64,000 nt of DNA from contig JAWZYV010011612.1 of NCBI GenBank assembly GCA_038373885.1, positions 62,001 through 126,000 of the forward strand, given 5' to 3'. The stretch is from Cheiracanthium punctorium. Taxonomy: Eukaryota; Arthropoda; Arachnida; Araneae; Cheiracanthiidae. This document shows, in pieces, positions 25,101 through 40,100 of the stretch. Each line of letters opens with the position of its first letter. Within the stretch, counting starts at the first letter, position 1. Position numbers and translations under genes: made by a program. The notes beneath the pieces were generated by a model that was not told where the DNA came from, ran no database searches, and was given only the letters and a program-made list of their open reading frames with translations.

Positions 25101-28100
25101 AAAGAGCTATCGAAGTGCAGGAAAACTTTTTGAACAAACTACATCATTGGTAGGTTGTCACAATCATACACGGACAACATTTTGAGCTTTAATATGAAAC
25201 AAATTTCAGAACATGCAATCAAGCTTTAAAAGCCAATTTAATGCAACTCCCTGCATCTACAAGTTTTTGCTTATTACTTTGAACTGAATGATTGATGATG
25301 AATAATTTTCAACGAAATAAAAAACTTATGACGTAGGTTTGTTACATAACGCATGTAAATACAATTTACTCGAATATTTGAGAATCAAAATAAATTAAAA
25401 GAACAGTGAATTTCCAATAGAATCAGGGTACCGCTACATCTGAGACACGTTTTGCCTATTATAACATCATTATAATTAGATGCGAAGGGTACTAAATTTT
25501 AAAACCTTTTCGACAGAAGAAATTAATCTATTAAACCATTTAGATATAGACAAAAAAATACCTTTTACATAAGAGCATGAAGCTAATCTTGTTCAAAAAG
25601 ATGCATGAAAGAGGCTTACAGAAGTATTTTGATTATGCATTTCTATTCACCCTAAAATATTCAACCAAAAATGTGCCTTGTTTACACATCCAAATACAGA
25701 ATTTTTGAAATGGAAAAAATACTTTATGAGGCCTTGAAAATTTAGGTTCAGAAAATGTTAATAAATTTAGTACACTAAAATGTTTTTCAAAGAACGTGAA
25801 ATTCTGAAATCCATATTAACTTTAAGCCTTTATAATTCAAAAGGTCGAACAAGTACATGGGCGTCGGCATAATATTTTCCAGGGGTGGGGCAAATATTAC
25901 TTCAACATATATGGTTACTATGTCGGGAAGAACAAAAAAGCAGGTAAAGCCCCATACAAAAATCCCGGAGGGGCAAACTTATGCCGCCGACGCCCATGAA
26001 CATGTTAAAAAAGGAGTATACGCAAGGTGCGATTGAGGCAAATCTACTTACAAGTGCTCAAAATTTGAAAGAGCTTCTTTGCACTAAGGTAAACTAAAAC
26101 GTGATAGAATCGCTACAACTGTGCATAAACGACCTTAACAAGAAGTACATGTAACTTAAAAGAGAGAGTCTTTGAAGCTATCCCTGTTTTATAGTTTTTA
26201 TTGTAATAACACTACAATATATTATTGCATATAGTACTGCAATCGACAGCATTATTAGTAGTAGTGATTGACATACTCTCTTAAAAATATTGAGTGATTT
26301 TATCACCCTTTCTATAAGTTTCCGTAATTACAAACCCAACTAGAGGGAGAAAACAGTGTTATGACTTTTCTAATACCTATTTGTAATAGTCTGGTATTAA
26401 TGCCCACTTCAGTGAAGAATCATCGCAACTTCTAGCATGTGTTTACTGTTGGTAAGAGTGAATATGGTATATGTACACGCAGTTTCGAAACTGAACCACA
26501 AAACTTACACGCTGCCTGTCATATTGCTTGCAAGACATACTGCACTGCTAATCAGCTATGAAATATACTTCCACAAATAGGTAAAATCTTTTTAAATTTC
26601 TCTTGTTTTAAGTTGTATTGAAATTTTAATTATACACAAAATCTAAGATACATTTGTTCAGTGGCGTAGGGTAATATTTTTCTTTACTGTCGCATCGACC
26701 GTGCTTAAAAACTTCCATAATACATTGGCATTATTAAGAGTTCCCATAATCTAGAGAAATTAATGCAACATCGTAAAAAGTATGTGAATGTTCAGTTTTC
26801 ATAAATAGCAATTTTATATAGGGGAAAGTGCCCAAAATATTCCTAGCGGGCAAAACGATCTACGTATGATTTTTTAGATACAAGTAGCTCTACCTACCGG
26901 GTAATACATAAACTAGTTGTGCTAAGCCAAGAAGAAGCAATGGCGATATTTAAGCGATCGATGTATTACGTCTCTAAGTAGAATTCTTCAAAAAACTGAG
27001 TTTTACCATATCTCTTATAAGGTAAGCACTAACTTGCCTATTTATTTAGAAAAACAGTCTTTAATGTACAGAAATATGACTTACTGAGTAGTTTACGGAG
27101 TAGAGTATGTTTTTAGATGTGAATTACACTTGTTTAGTTTTTTATGTTTCTCGGCGTGTTCCACAGTAATCTGACCTATAGTGGGCAGCGATACTGCCGG
27201 GTAAAATGATCCATCGACTGAAGAAACTTCAGTACCGGGTTCTAGTCATCATGGCAGCCCTTCAAACGTTCTCAAAATGCGTGACTCTCCATTATATTAT
27301 TTAATTTATTTGTGCGTTTATTGTAGATTATAATTTTGAAATATTCCATTTTATTGTTTATGACACTTTACTATTTTAAAATTTTCATAAAATAAATTAT
27401 GCTTATTATATGATTGTAAAACTTATTTTATTTCATTATGCATATTTATAATTACTTTCAAATCTTTTATTGTGCCGATAAAAAAACAATTTACAATTAT
27501 TTTCAAATGAAGGATCATTTTGCCCTTGGGTGAGGGTAAAGTGATCCTTTCGAATCGTTTTGAAAATTCTATTTCTGTTGTCACTCAATTTGGGTTTAAA
27601 ATATAAAAATATGTTGATAATGTAAAATATAGCGCAAAATATTGTGGGAAAGGTTCATTTAATATTTATGTTATTTTATGCAAGTTTTTCCCTTAAGGGT
27701 ACGGTTGCCAACCGCCCCGCGAGAGCCAGGACGTCCCGTTTCTAGGGCTTCAGAGGACACGTCCCGCGAAAGGTGTGTGCGGGACGCCATATGTTCCTTT
27801 TTTGAAATAAGTAATTTAATAATTAAATTAGTAATTTAATAATATAAATAATTTAATAATTTATAAATTAGAAGAAATTTTAAACATTGTTTCTTTTATA
27901 AATAAATATAATTTTAACAGAAGTGAGACTGTTTCTTTCCCAAATAGGTCATATTGTGATTTAAGTAAAAGTGGTTTGATGTAGCTTATGTTCTTTTCCA
28001 AATAAATAATTTTCATAATCTTAGTAAAATATGTGATTCAAGACTTGAAGTTTCTTTTTTAAAGGTATATCACATTGATACCTATTTATAGGGTGTTTTA

Positions 28101-31100
28101 ATTATTTCTTAATGCCAAAGTACAAAGGCTTTGCTTTTGTTCGTGAAAGGAATTAAAAAGATCCTTTAATTTAATAGCCAACCATAGTAATATTCATTAT
28201 GACTATAAAAAAGAGAGAAAGAGCACTTCAAACAATTAATGTCAATTTTTCCTTAGTTTGTCTGATAGTTTAAATTTTTGTTAACTATGTTGCATGTATA
28301 ATTATGCCAATAAGTGAAACATAACATTCAATAAAACTATTTATAATATAAAACGTAAATCTGATTTTAATTGTTTTTCTCGCTTTTCTGTAGTGAGTAA
28401 GCTGGGCCCCCGCATTTTTTAGTCACGTCCCGAATTTTAATCGCAAATTAACCCCGTAAATTCGTGAATAAAAGTTGGCAAGTCTACTTAAGGGGATCAT
28501 TCTGGGACCCCTTCGCCTGCATAAGAACATTCAATTAAAATTTATATTTAAGTACAACTATCAAGAAAACAATAAATTATAAGGGTTATGTTTTGGAAAT
28601 AACAGATTCCTTTTAGAAATGTACGTAAAAAGCAGTTTTCTTAAATTTGTAATTGTTTAATATTACAACGAAGATAGTTTGCAGTTTTACAAAAGTCACT
28701 TATTTTTAATGAATAAATGAAAAAGAAAAAAACTTTCTTGTTCTTACACACAATTTATTTGATTTATTTATTCATTTGTATTACAAATTAGTTTTAACAA
28801 TACGCTTTAGTTCCGCTCCCTGTAAGAAGCATTTCATAACTTGATTCCCCAGCATCACTATCCTCAGTTTACTGATGGAAATTAAGAAAAAATGGGTAAT
28901 TTTGTCAATTACTTACAGTCACTATGATTTTCTAGAAATTAAACAACGTTTCTGTATACTTATGATACCTATTGAAATGCTTTTTTTCCTGTTCGTCCTC
29001 GTCGCAGGAAAGTAATTTTAAAAAATAGAGTATTATTTCTTTCATCCTGTAAGCTTTCGCAATTTAAGTATTTTCACGCTTTTCATGAATGAAGCAAAAA
29101 AAAAAATAGAGCTCTTTGAATTAGCCTTTAGCTAGTTATAGTTACACTATTTAATGTCAAAAAACTTACCATTTCAGATACATCAACAGATCTTATGTTT
29201 AAAATGACAATCTGGACACTAACATCAGCGGGCTCCCCTTGAAATACACAATAATTTTTTTTAAGGTAAGTTAATAATAATAATAATAAAATTACCTATG
29301 GAGTAAAATCAATAAGAAAAATGATTAAAATTCAACACTTTCTAGCAAAAATAGTGAAAAAGATTTGTTCCCAGATACATTAATTTTTAAATAGTCATCT
29401 TGTTCCTGATACCCACTGGCAACAGCAGAACGGTTTCAGATCATCCATATAGGACGGTGGTAGGCAGAAGGGGACGGCTTCCATTTGAATGAGCCTTAGT
29501 GGGTGGAAGGTCTCTTTGCTCGGGGTCCCCTAATTTTGAACCAATTTCAGATGAGAGACCAATCACATGAAATCGGCAACCCCAGAGGTATCGTTAAACA
29601 TGAAAGACATTGGAGCCACGACAGATTACGTGCACCAGCTCCCATTAGCCTACATGGTCCCAGAGCAGTCCAGCTGAGAGAGGAGTTCACCCCACCAAAT
29701 ACTGACCAAACCGGATGCTAATTCACTTGCCGTATTCTATAATAGTGGGAACGGAGTTTACACTGCAGATCTTTGAGCACATTTCAGAGCACTTTTTGGA
29801 ACTCATTTCAGAACAGTTTTTGGAACACATTTCAAAACACTTTGTGGAACACTTATTTTGTCCCCTTTTTGGAGAACTTTTTTGGAACACATTTTAGAAT
29901 CCATTTCAGAGCACTTTTTCGAACACTTATTTTGTCCCCTTTTTGGAACACATTTGAGAACACTGTTTGGAACCCATTTCAGAACGCTTATTTTGCCATC
30001 CTCTTTAGCACACTTTAAGGAATGCTTTTATGATTACATTTGAGAACACTTTCTAAAAAGTGAGAACAGGTGCTGCGGAAGTGACGCCATCAAGGGGCGT
30101 GGCCGGAATTGACGTAACGAGTGGAGTTGTTTTCCTCCTGGATGGTTGTATTTTTGCTGGATATGAAGTCTGCTATTAGTTTCGGTTTATTTTCGTGAAA
30201 GGTTACGAGGGTATTTTTATACGGGGTGGCATCACTGAATTTCTTTCAACGGAATGGCAACAGTGTTTAGTTTTGGTGTGGGACTTTGAAAATTTTCTCA
30301 GATTCTTAGTCCGGACTTGTAATTTTTGGGACAGTCTTTAATTAATTTTATTTAATTAATTAATTTATTTTAGTACTGCCATCTGGTGTTATGTTTAGGA
30401 ACTACCTTTTCAGTTTTAGACTTAGAAGTTTTTAGAGTTTGGAACTGATTTTAATGAATTATTTAGTTTTAGTTAATTACTATAATTTAGTCCTGCCATC
30501 ATTTATTAAATGTTCGAATTAATTTGTAGACCTGGATTTTATTTTCTCCCACTACCGGCATTCGAACACGGAACTTCCGATCTGGAGACCGATGCTATAC
30601 CGACCAGGCTACTCGCGCCCCGACTGAGTAACGCTAAAGACTGAAGTGTTCTTTACTTACGGTATGGGACTTAGAAAATTTTTCGCAGAATCCTTGGCCG
30701 GACTTGTAATTTTTGGTTGGTTGGGACTGCTTTTAATGAATTTTAGTTAATTTTATTTAATTATTAATTAATTTTACTACCGCCAGCTGTTACTGAATTT
30801 TAGAATTAACTTGTTTTGGCATCGGACTTAGAAATTTTTTCTGGACTTGTAATTTTTGGATGGTTTGGGATTGCTGAGTGTGAAAGAAAAACCACGTGGG
30901 TTACAATCTTCATTCGCTGCTTTCGTCTTTCAAAAACTCAATTATTATTCACAAATCTAAAATATCGAATCCTTTTATCGGATCCTTAAATCGAATACTT
31001 TTTTGGAGGGTGTAACTGAAACACTTTTTTTTTTTTTTTTCAATAAATGTGTTCCAAATGTGTTCCCAATGTGTGCTGGGAATTTGCAGTGTGGCTCCCA

Positions 31101-34100
31101 AACTACTGCGGAACAAAAAAGTCATCTTAAGTTATTTTATCATTAAACATTACAGTTTCCATGCATTGATAAATTCATAAACAACAACAAAACGTATTTG
31201 TGTGTAAACTTTTTGACCACAAAATGTGGTTTTAACATCTAAGTTTATCTATAAATGAAAAAAAATGACATTTAAAAAGCCGTTTTTGCGTATTACTTTT
31301 CATTTTTTTAAACTTACCTTTGTACTTTAAAAAATCGATTTTTCGAAAATATTTTAAAAAATAATTCATAATGTTAGGAACATTTTAAAACAAACCACAT
31401 CAAAATCGGACGAAAATTGCGCTCAGAGCAATCTATATAAATAAAATTAGACTTTTGTCTGTACATTTCTAGGAATTCAAAAATTTTGCGATTTCTATCC
31501 GTTTCAAGCACCCGGGAATCCGATGCGACCCTCAAGAAAAAGTTTGTCTGTCTGTCATTCTGTCATTCTGTCCTTCTGTCATTCTGTCCGTGACGCTTTT
31601 TTTGTTTAAGCATCACGTAAAAACGACTGAAGCGAACGATATGAAATTTGGTGTCATGATAGGTGGTCACTCAACTTAAAACATAGGCGTCGAATTAAAA
31701 AAAAAATCTTGATTAGATTTTCAGATTTTGCGAAAATCCTTTCAAACTGCGTAAATTTGTGTTCAAGCATCACGTAAAAATGACTGAAGCGAATGATATG
31801 AAATTGGGTGTCATGATAGGTGGTCACTCAACTTAAAACATAGGCGTCCAATTTTTAAAAAATCTTGATTAGATTTTCAGATTTTGCGAAAATCGTTTCA
31901 AACTGCGTAAATTTGTTTTCAAGCATCACGCAAAAACGACTGAAGCGAATGATATGAAATTGGGTGTCATGATAGGTGGTCACTCAACTTAAAACATAGG
32001 CGTCCAATTTTTAAAAAATTCTGATTGGATTTTGAGATTTTGCGAAAATAATTTCAAACTGCGTAAATTTGTGTTCAAGCATCACGTAAAAATGACTGAA
32101 GCGAATGATATGAAATTGAGTGACATGATAGGTGGTCACTCAACTTAAAACATAGGCGTCGAATTAAAAAAAATCTTGATTAGATTTTGAAATTTTGCGA
32201 AAATCAATTCAAACTGCGTAAATTTGTGTTCGCACATCACGTAATAACTGCAAAGGTGAAAAAATGATATTTGGTGAAATGATAGGTGGTCACTCACCTT
32301 AAACTATAAGCATCTAATTAAAAAAAATCCATCAGATTTTGAGATTTTGTGAAAATCGTTTAAAACTGAGTGAATCTTTGTTCCCGTATTACGTAATAAC
32401 GACTAAAGCGAATGATATGAAATTTGGTCACACGATAGATGGTTGCTCAACATAAACTATAGGAGTCCAATTTTTTAAACATTTTTATTAGATTTTGAGA
32501 TTTTGTGAAAATTTTCTCAAAATACGTTTATTTTTCTTCAAACATCACGTAATAACGACTAATACGAATGATACGAAATTAAGTGATATGATAGGTAGTT
32601 GCTAATCTTAATTTATAGGCGTTGAATTTTCAAAATATTTTGCTTACATTTTGAGATTTTTCGAAAATCGTTTTAAAATGCTGAAAATTTGTTCCAGCAT
32701 CACGAAATAAAGACTGCAGGGAATGAAACGAATTTGGGTGACATGATAGGTTGTTACTCAACTTAAATTCTAGGCTTCAAATTTTTCAAAAATGTTGATT
32801 AAATTTTGAGATTTTGCGAAAATTATTTCAATATGCGTAAATATTCGTTCACGCATCACATAATTACGACTAAAGCGAGTGAAATGATATTACTTAGTTA
32901 CTCTCTAACCTGTAATATTTTAACAATACATGAAAATTATAACTTCGCTTTCTTTACTTTGGCAACATACTACATCCATTCTGTGTACTCCTACAATGCT
33001 GACGAAAGTTCTTGCTTTTTGGAAATTTTCATTGACTAACCCGTCGAGGACGGGTACTTCAGCTAGTTAGAAATATAAAAACTAACCTGGACCTTCCTTT
33101 TAAACGCGATGTAAACAAATTTGATTTTCTCAGTTTCTGATTTTTACACTTACCCGCAAGATTTAAAAAAAAGTTATGAATGGAATGTTATGTAATTTTG
33201 CATGTTTGTTGCATGTATGTATCTCTATTCTCTGAATCTCAGTTTTCACAATAGGACGAAAGTTTTTTATTTTACAGCATGATAAGTCATAAAAGTTTTA
33301 ATAATTTTACAATTGTATGACATTTTTATTTTTTAAAAATATTGAAATAATAGACAATTTTATAAAATTTGAGTTTTATAGCAAAAAGGCCCTATCTAGC
33401 TTTAATTTGACATAAAAGTTTAGATTCCACTATGTATTTTAAAAGAGTTATCTTCCGGAAACTGGAGGTAAGTTAAAATATTTTTTTCCTAAGTTTGTGT
33501 ATATATTTGGAGTTATTGAGAAAATATATTTACTTGATTTCAAAAATAGGTTTAATTTTTAAAACCTACAAGTTGTGAAACTTTTATTTTAAAACAAGCA
33601 GAAGTTTTCTGTTTATGATGAATCGAAAAAAGTATATCAAAATGCACAAATTAACTTATTAAAATGTTATTATATTTGTGATTATAAATGCAGAATTTAT
33701 AAACAGAGGAATGAAGTATCCTACTAAACAGCACGAAAAGGACTGTGATAAGCATATTTCCATAACTATTAAATAAATAAATAAATAAAACAAATAAAAA
33801 TATTAAAAGTAAATTAATTTTATTTAATAAGTTAAATGAACCCGTTTTTTAAATAAATCGCTACCTTAATAGATTTTAATGCGCAATTACTACAATGATG
33901 AAGCCATTTAAAAGGATAAACTACACAAAGAATATTTGGTATACGGAAAATATGAGTTCTTTTGAATTGGTTCTGATTAGTATTAACAGAGTTGCCGACT
34001 GCTCCGGAATATAATTAACCTTCTTTTCTTTTTAAACAATAATGTTTGGCTTACATTATAGCAAAATTTTTTAATTTAAATGAGTGGGCTCATTACCATT

Positions 34101-37100
34101 AAAAAAATATTTGAAAAGAATTACTGTTTACAAAAAGTGGTTAATTATATTTCGGAGGGCCGACCGAGTTGCATGGTGGGTAAAGCGCCGTACTCCGGCT
34201 TCGGGTTCAACACCCGGCGGCCGGGGTTCGATCCCCGACTGGGCGTGGTTGTCTATGTGTCCGTCCCTTCGTAGGGGGTAACGTGGCCGCCCACTGGGTG
34301 CCCCCATAATAAAATGGCCACACTTTCAGGTAGTTATGCCAAAAGGCTTGTGGCCAGTGCCTGCCCATTAGAATATATATATATATATATATATATATAT
34401 TTCGGTGAAGTTAGCAACTCTGGTATTAATTCGACATCCTTAGAAATTCATGCTATTTTGGGAAAAGAGGATAATTATAAAATAAAATCAAACAAATCTA
34501 TACCGAGCCCGTTGATTTTTACTCTGATACAGGTCCAAGATGCATGTTTACGAGATTTCATGATTTATCTTCAATTATTCTTCAGAAATAGACAACCATT
34601 TTTGTGCAGCAACTCCAAAACCCCATTTATTATTAATATTACCCCATTATTATTAATTATTAATATTAATATTAATATTACCCCATTATTATTAATTATT
34701 AATATTAATATTAATATTACCCCGTTTATTATTAATATATGAATTAAAAATTACTATAATAGCTTAAAAAAATATGACTGATTTTTATTAAATATTATTT
34801 TCGTAACCATGGAGAGAAATAGCAAACAAAAGATGAAGTTTCGGCTACTTTGACAGTTAACGTCTTTTTCTACGCTGATGAAATATAAAACTAGTTTTAC
34901 AATTTTAATTATTCTTAAAATTTAGTGTATTCTATTTCTTCCTGTGGGAACAGTTCTATACATTCCCAGACAGCACATAAGCTTAAACCAAGCTTGACAT
35001 TTCTTTGAATTTGACGTATTAATACAAGCTTGACAGTTCAGTTCATTTTAAGCTTGCAGCAAGCTTGGAGATTACAAAAAAAATGAGTCAGCAAATATTT
35101 TCCCGCTGAATTTAAGTCATTTGAACTGTCAAGCTTGAATAGAACTTTGATTACTGCTTGATTTGGAAAGCCACATCCACATAACAAATAATTTATCATC
35201 AGTCATAAATGTACTTGACCATAGAATTTAAAAAAAGATTCTATATTTACAAATATTGAAAATCTTCAAAATAAAATATAGATATACTAAAATAAAATAA
35301 AAATATACAAAATTGATTTCAAAATCAGTCGTTTGTTTCGATTTTGGCCAATATTGCCCAACATGAGTGTTGCGATATTGAAAGTTTTAAAACGTGTGCT
35401 GCCTTTAAGTTTATATTATGATTATTTCCCTATTAGTAGAGTCCTTAAATAACACATAACATTATTTTAATTTTGATTCATCCCATGGAAAAATATAAGA
35501 AACAGATCGGCATCGGCCAATACTGATCAATCTCCCCCAAAAACGGTGTCACAACCATAACAGTCACTTCAAACTTTATTCGTGTCAGCTGGAGTGAGAT
35601 TGGAATGGTGGTTAGGACGCTGGCTTCCCACACCTTAGGCTCCGAGATCGATCCCAGTCGCGGACCGTAGACGGAAACTGATTTTGAGGTTTGAACTTGA
35701 GGTTTCAGCGTAGAGGGGGAAAATGCTTGGATAAATAAAATATATGGGGCGAGTTCGCCGACCAGCGACCCATGTATTTAGGAAAATTTTTTATGTTTGA
35801 ATTAAGCTTGTCAAGCTTAATGCAAGTTGGGCAAGTGTAAACTTGAACACTTGATTCAAGCTTGCACGCTTGAAATTTTCAAGCTTAATTCAAGTTTATC
35901 GACTTGATAAATCAAGCTTCCTGCAAGTTTGATGCAAATTTGCTGTGCTGTCTGGGACATACTTTAAAAAAATACTTTTCAATTTTTATGCTTATAAACT
36001 ATTTGAAAGATTTTTGAAACTTTAATTCTGTTTTTCAGTTTATTTAAAAAGATTATTTACAAGAAGCTTAAACCGTATTTCGTAGTTCGCTTCCTCTTTC
36101 GGAATTTTCTTGGTAGATTGTAAAATATAACAATGAAATTAGAAATTCTTTTATCAGTTTACTTACCATGAATGTCCGGCGTTTGTATGCTGTCGTATTT
36201 TGGTGGAATGACATCTTCTAAAACTATGGCTGGACGTCTTATATATTCATTTTGAGAACGATAGCTAGATTTTAAAAAGAGTAAAGAGCTTGTATCAACA
36301 ATGAAGTATCTCAAGTTTACAAAAATTGAAGGAAGTATTACGGTCCAAAATAAAAATAATTTAAAACTTTGTAAGAAAACACCATAATAGGAATCTATCC
36401 ACAGATAGTTTTGAATGGTACAGAGTTATCCCCAGAGTAGAAAGTTTAGAACTCAGAGGTTCCAACGTTCGAGCTTTAACATTTCTGCTCCTGTAGATGG
36501 TTGAACTTTTTTGCTACTGAAGAAGGACAGACCTTTTTGGACCACCCGAAACGATTGTTTTATGGATGGGTTATTTTAGTTTTACTTTTAACATCATTTT
36601 TGGGGAGGGTATTCTTCTTACTAATGACTGGTTTAACTGCGCTGTGTTTTAATCCATTAACGTTTACCTATTTTCATCGCATTCTCCAATTTATGCTGAT
36701 ACCTGCAGTGATAAATAAATACCTGATATTACTGGGGTATAAAGAATATATTTCTTTTTTTTTCAAGAATATGAGCAAAGCAGTGGAATATTTGTATTTT
36801 ACTTTTCTTAGTATTTTGTAAAAATCAAATTTATTATGCAGGAAATTGAAATAGGAAAATAAATTAATGCTTATATATATTTGCAAGCGTCTTCAGAAAA
36901 GGACGCTGGCTGTGATGTCATTTTTAAAAAGTTTTATTCTTATCGAAAATAATGTGCTCTTTACCTTAATCTTACTTAAATTTACTTATTTGTAAAATAT
37001 ATAAATATTAAAAATTATTTTATAAAGTAACTGTTATCTGTTTTACATGATTTCAAGACTTCACTAGAAATTTATTGAAAAAAAATGCTGAGTAACGAAG

Positions 37101-40100
37101 GTTTGAAAATATTCACAATTGTGCCAATATTTTAAGCCAAATATAGTACTTAAATTACTTTTATATATAGTTAGTGTCACGAAACCAGTATTTAAAATGA
37201 AAAGATTCCATTTGTGCTTTCTCACAAGCAGAACCTGAATGCATAATTCGGTTTACAATACGAACGGGTGTAATTTAAAACTTTTTAGCTTTGTACTATG
37301 CATATTCCTGTAAAATTGTGTGAGAAGTTTGTATTTGTTTATTGGAATTTTAAACTAAAAGAATTTTATATAATATCACGTTCATGCTCTTCTATCGTGT
37401 AATTTTTCACAAACAGTCAATTAAATACATTACGTTAGTTTTACTGTGGTTTTTGTATAAAGTATCTTTTTAGTGTTTTATGGATTCTTCCAGTAATTTT
37501 TATTTTGCCTCTGTATTTATTGAGAACACATAAAAAAATCTTAATGACCTCTAGCCCTTAATACAATGTACGAGAAAACTATGAATACAGATGTATTCAT
37601 AGTTTTCGCGAATGCTATTTTTACGAAACCTTAGGGACCACTCAAATAGTTCGTAAAATCGAGTTGTAAAATAGTCAATGGGAGTGTATTCTGGACTATT
37701 TGAAAGTTCGTAAAATCGCTAGATCGCGAGTATTCGTAAAATAAAAAAGTAAAAACGAGCGTCGACTGTATAATAAAATCACCAGCGATGACTTTTGCAT
37801 GTAAAATACGATGAAATGTACTAAACCTTGTAATTTTGTCTCTTTATGATATAATTTGAAATGTTGTGCGGGATATATTATTTTTTAGTAGTCTGAGGTA
37901 CACAAAGAAAATAATACCTAACATATACAGTTACTACTCTGTAGCAATAATTTAAAATAATATTTCAAAGATGAGTGAGCATCTTCAACGAAAAATTCAT
38001 CACTCCAACATTCGCATGAAATGCTAATTTTGTCAAATCTTATTTTTTAAAAAATCATGATAAAATGAATTTTTAGATAGAATCAATTTTTAGGGTCGTC
38101 ATTGCAGACACTTGAATTTATTTTTATTATTGAAGACTTAACTTCTGTCATATTATTTCTATGATATTTTATTTAAGATACTTTCAACATTGTGAAACGC
38201 AGAATTGCCTTGATTTTTAAAAGGATTTTTTATACGTGGGAAGCTTAAAACATCTCCTTAAGATATTTCAACAAATTGTAAAAAAAAGGTCTGGAATTAG
38301 AAACGTTTTAGACGACTTGTTCCCCAATTTGCGAATAAACTAATGCCCCTGGACGGCTTTCAGAGAATCTATTTTCATCTGATAATTTTCGTTTAATTTT
38401 TTCTTTTTCAATTAGCAAAAATATCATTTTAGAGCTAAATACCACTGATAACAAATTCTGGCAAAGTTTTCCAGATGTTCTGCTGTTACACCAATGAAGA
38501 CACAATCAAACTAAACATCTAAATGTGTTTACTTTACACTGTCTTTTTAAATCCTGGGAGATGTTTCAAAAAAGGTTAATTAAAAACTAATGTGATAGAT
38601 TTTTTTTTTCTCTCAATGCGCTAAATTGTTTTTTCCTCCTTATACTGCTCTCTTAGTTTAGTAAAGATATAACATACAGACATACTTAATTTCCTTTTGT
38701 ACTTTTTTTGTCTTGAAAGTACATTTGTCTTAATTTTTTTTTTTAACAGTGATGCTTATGTATAGCTAAAATAAAGTTCTGAGGGCTCTTTTATATGCTT
38801 TATTAAATAGTTTATAATTCGGTGTTGTTATTTTTCTTTTATACGTTTGATTTGAGAACAAAAATATTACTTTTACATTAATTCTGTGTATTGAATTTTT
38901 TAGCTTCTCAGTGAACACGTTGTTATTCCGTACATTAAAAAGTAGTCGGAGACTGTAAAAGGCTGTGTAAATCCAAGGAAAAATTGTCTATACGTCAGGA
39001 ATTATGCGTGTGGTGCTGAACAGTGAGAGTTTCTACAAATGAGCCAATAGTAATAATATTAGTATCCTTATTATGTGATATTGCAAAGTGTAACAAAGTC
39101 GGAGAGTTTTTCAATTCAAATCATTGTACAGTACCACAAAAGAATTTCGAATGGAAACGATGATTTAATTATTAATTGTTACACGGGAAAACTGTTCAGA
39201 AGCATTTATTGTGGTAATTCAAATTTCTGTTTTTATTGATTTTAAAACAATAACTTTGAATTTTATTTGATTTCTTGTAATTCGTATATTTCAAATATAA
39301 ATTTCATTAATCTGCTTTGAAAATGGAATGAATTACCGTTGTGAGACTGTATCAGACAGATAACTATCCTTAATTCATCTATCAGCTTTCAATTTAGCTA
39401 TACAATTTAAAAACCGAATGTAAGCCTGTGCAGAACAAAGTGGTGTAAATCAAGATTGATCATTTTAAAAGACGGTAACATTGGCTCAAATTACACTTAA
39501 AGTGTTGTAGGTCAAAAGTTACAAAAAGTTGCCAACAGGGGAGACCAAATGTGTTCAACACAATTTATTAGTAACATGGTTGCAAAACTTGTAATATCTA
39601 TTGTGTTTATTTTACTTAACCTCCTTTCTGTTCACCGTCTCATATGTAGAATCAAGGTACCCCAGTATAGTTTCTTAAGGAACATTGACTTTAAATGTAT
39701 CAATGAATATTTTCAAAACTAATGGTTAAATTGTTACCTAAAAATATGTTTATGTGTTTCGATACTCGTAGTTTTAAATAAAAACAAAATTCCTATAATG
39801 TCATTTATAATTTCTTTGAAAAATAATTTATCAGTTCATAGGTCGTATAAAGACAGGAAAGAAAAAACCAACTGTAAGAAATGCTATTTTTGCGTTTGGA
39901 ATTTCGCACATGGCTATCTTAAAAAGTAAATATTAAAATTCATTTATTGTTTTATGAACTTGAGCTTGAAATTTCTATTTAATATTATAAACTCATTTTT
40001 AAGAGTTTCTTTTTTCACTGTTAAAGAAATTTTTTTCATTTCATTCTTTGTGTCATGCTGACTTAAAGTATGATCTAGTTGATAGTGTTGCTAAAGAACT

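Noticed and set aside
26043..26090. Candidate small receptor exon with good splice borders
   Set aside because: Encoded residues do not fit the Cys-loop family; the true exon with correct phase is at 29170-29237.
29715..30043. Three overlapping frames rich in Phe/Glu/His
   Set aside because: Products of the 22-24-bp minisatellite; no start context or conservation argument.
31608..32960. Regular repeats that could suggest a CRISPR array
   Set aside because: Units are ~156 bp, contiguous and without unique spacers, and lie within Helitron ends in a eukaryotic genome.
34225..34234. Functional tRNA gene at the perfect B box
   Set aside because: No cloverleaf with acceptor and anticodon stems could be formed; the body and (AT)n tail mark a SINE.
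36501..36821. 106-codon hydrophobic frame in intron 1
   Set aside because: AT-rich composition yields Phe/Leu/Ile by chance; no motif, and the opposite strand carries the receptor gene.
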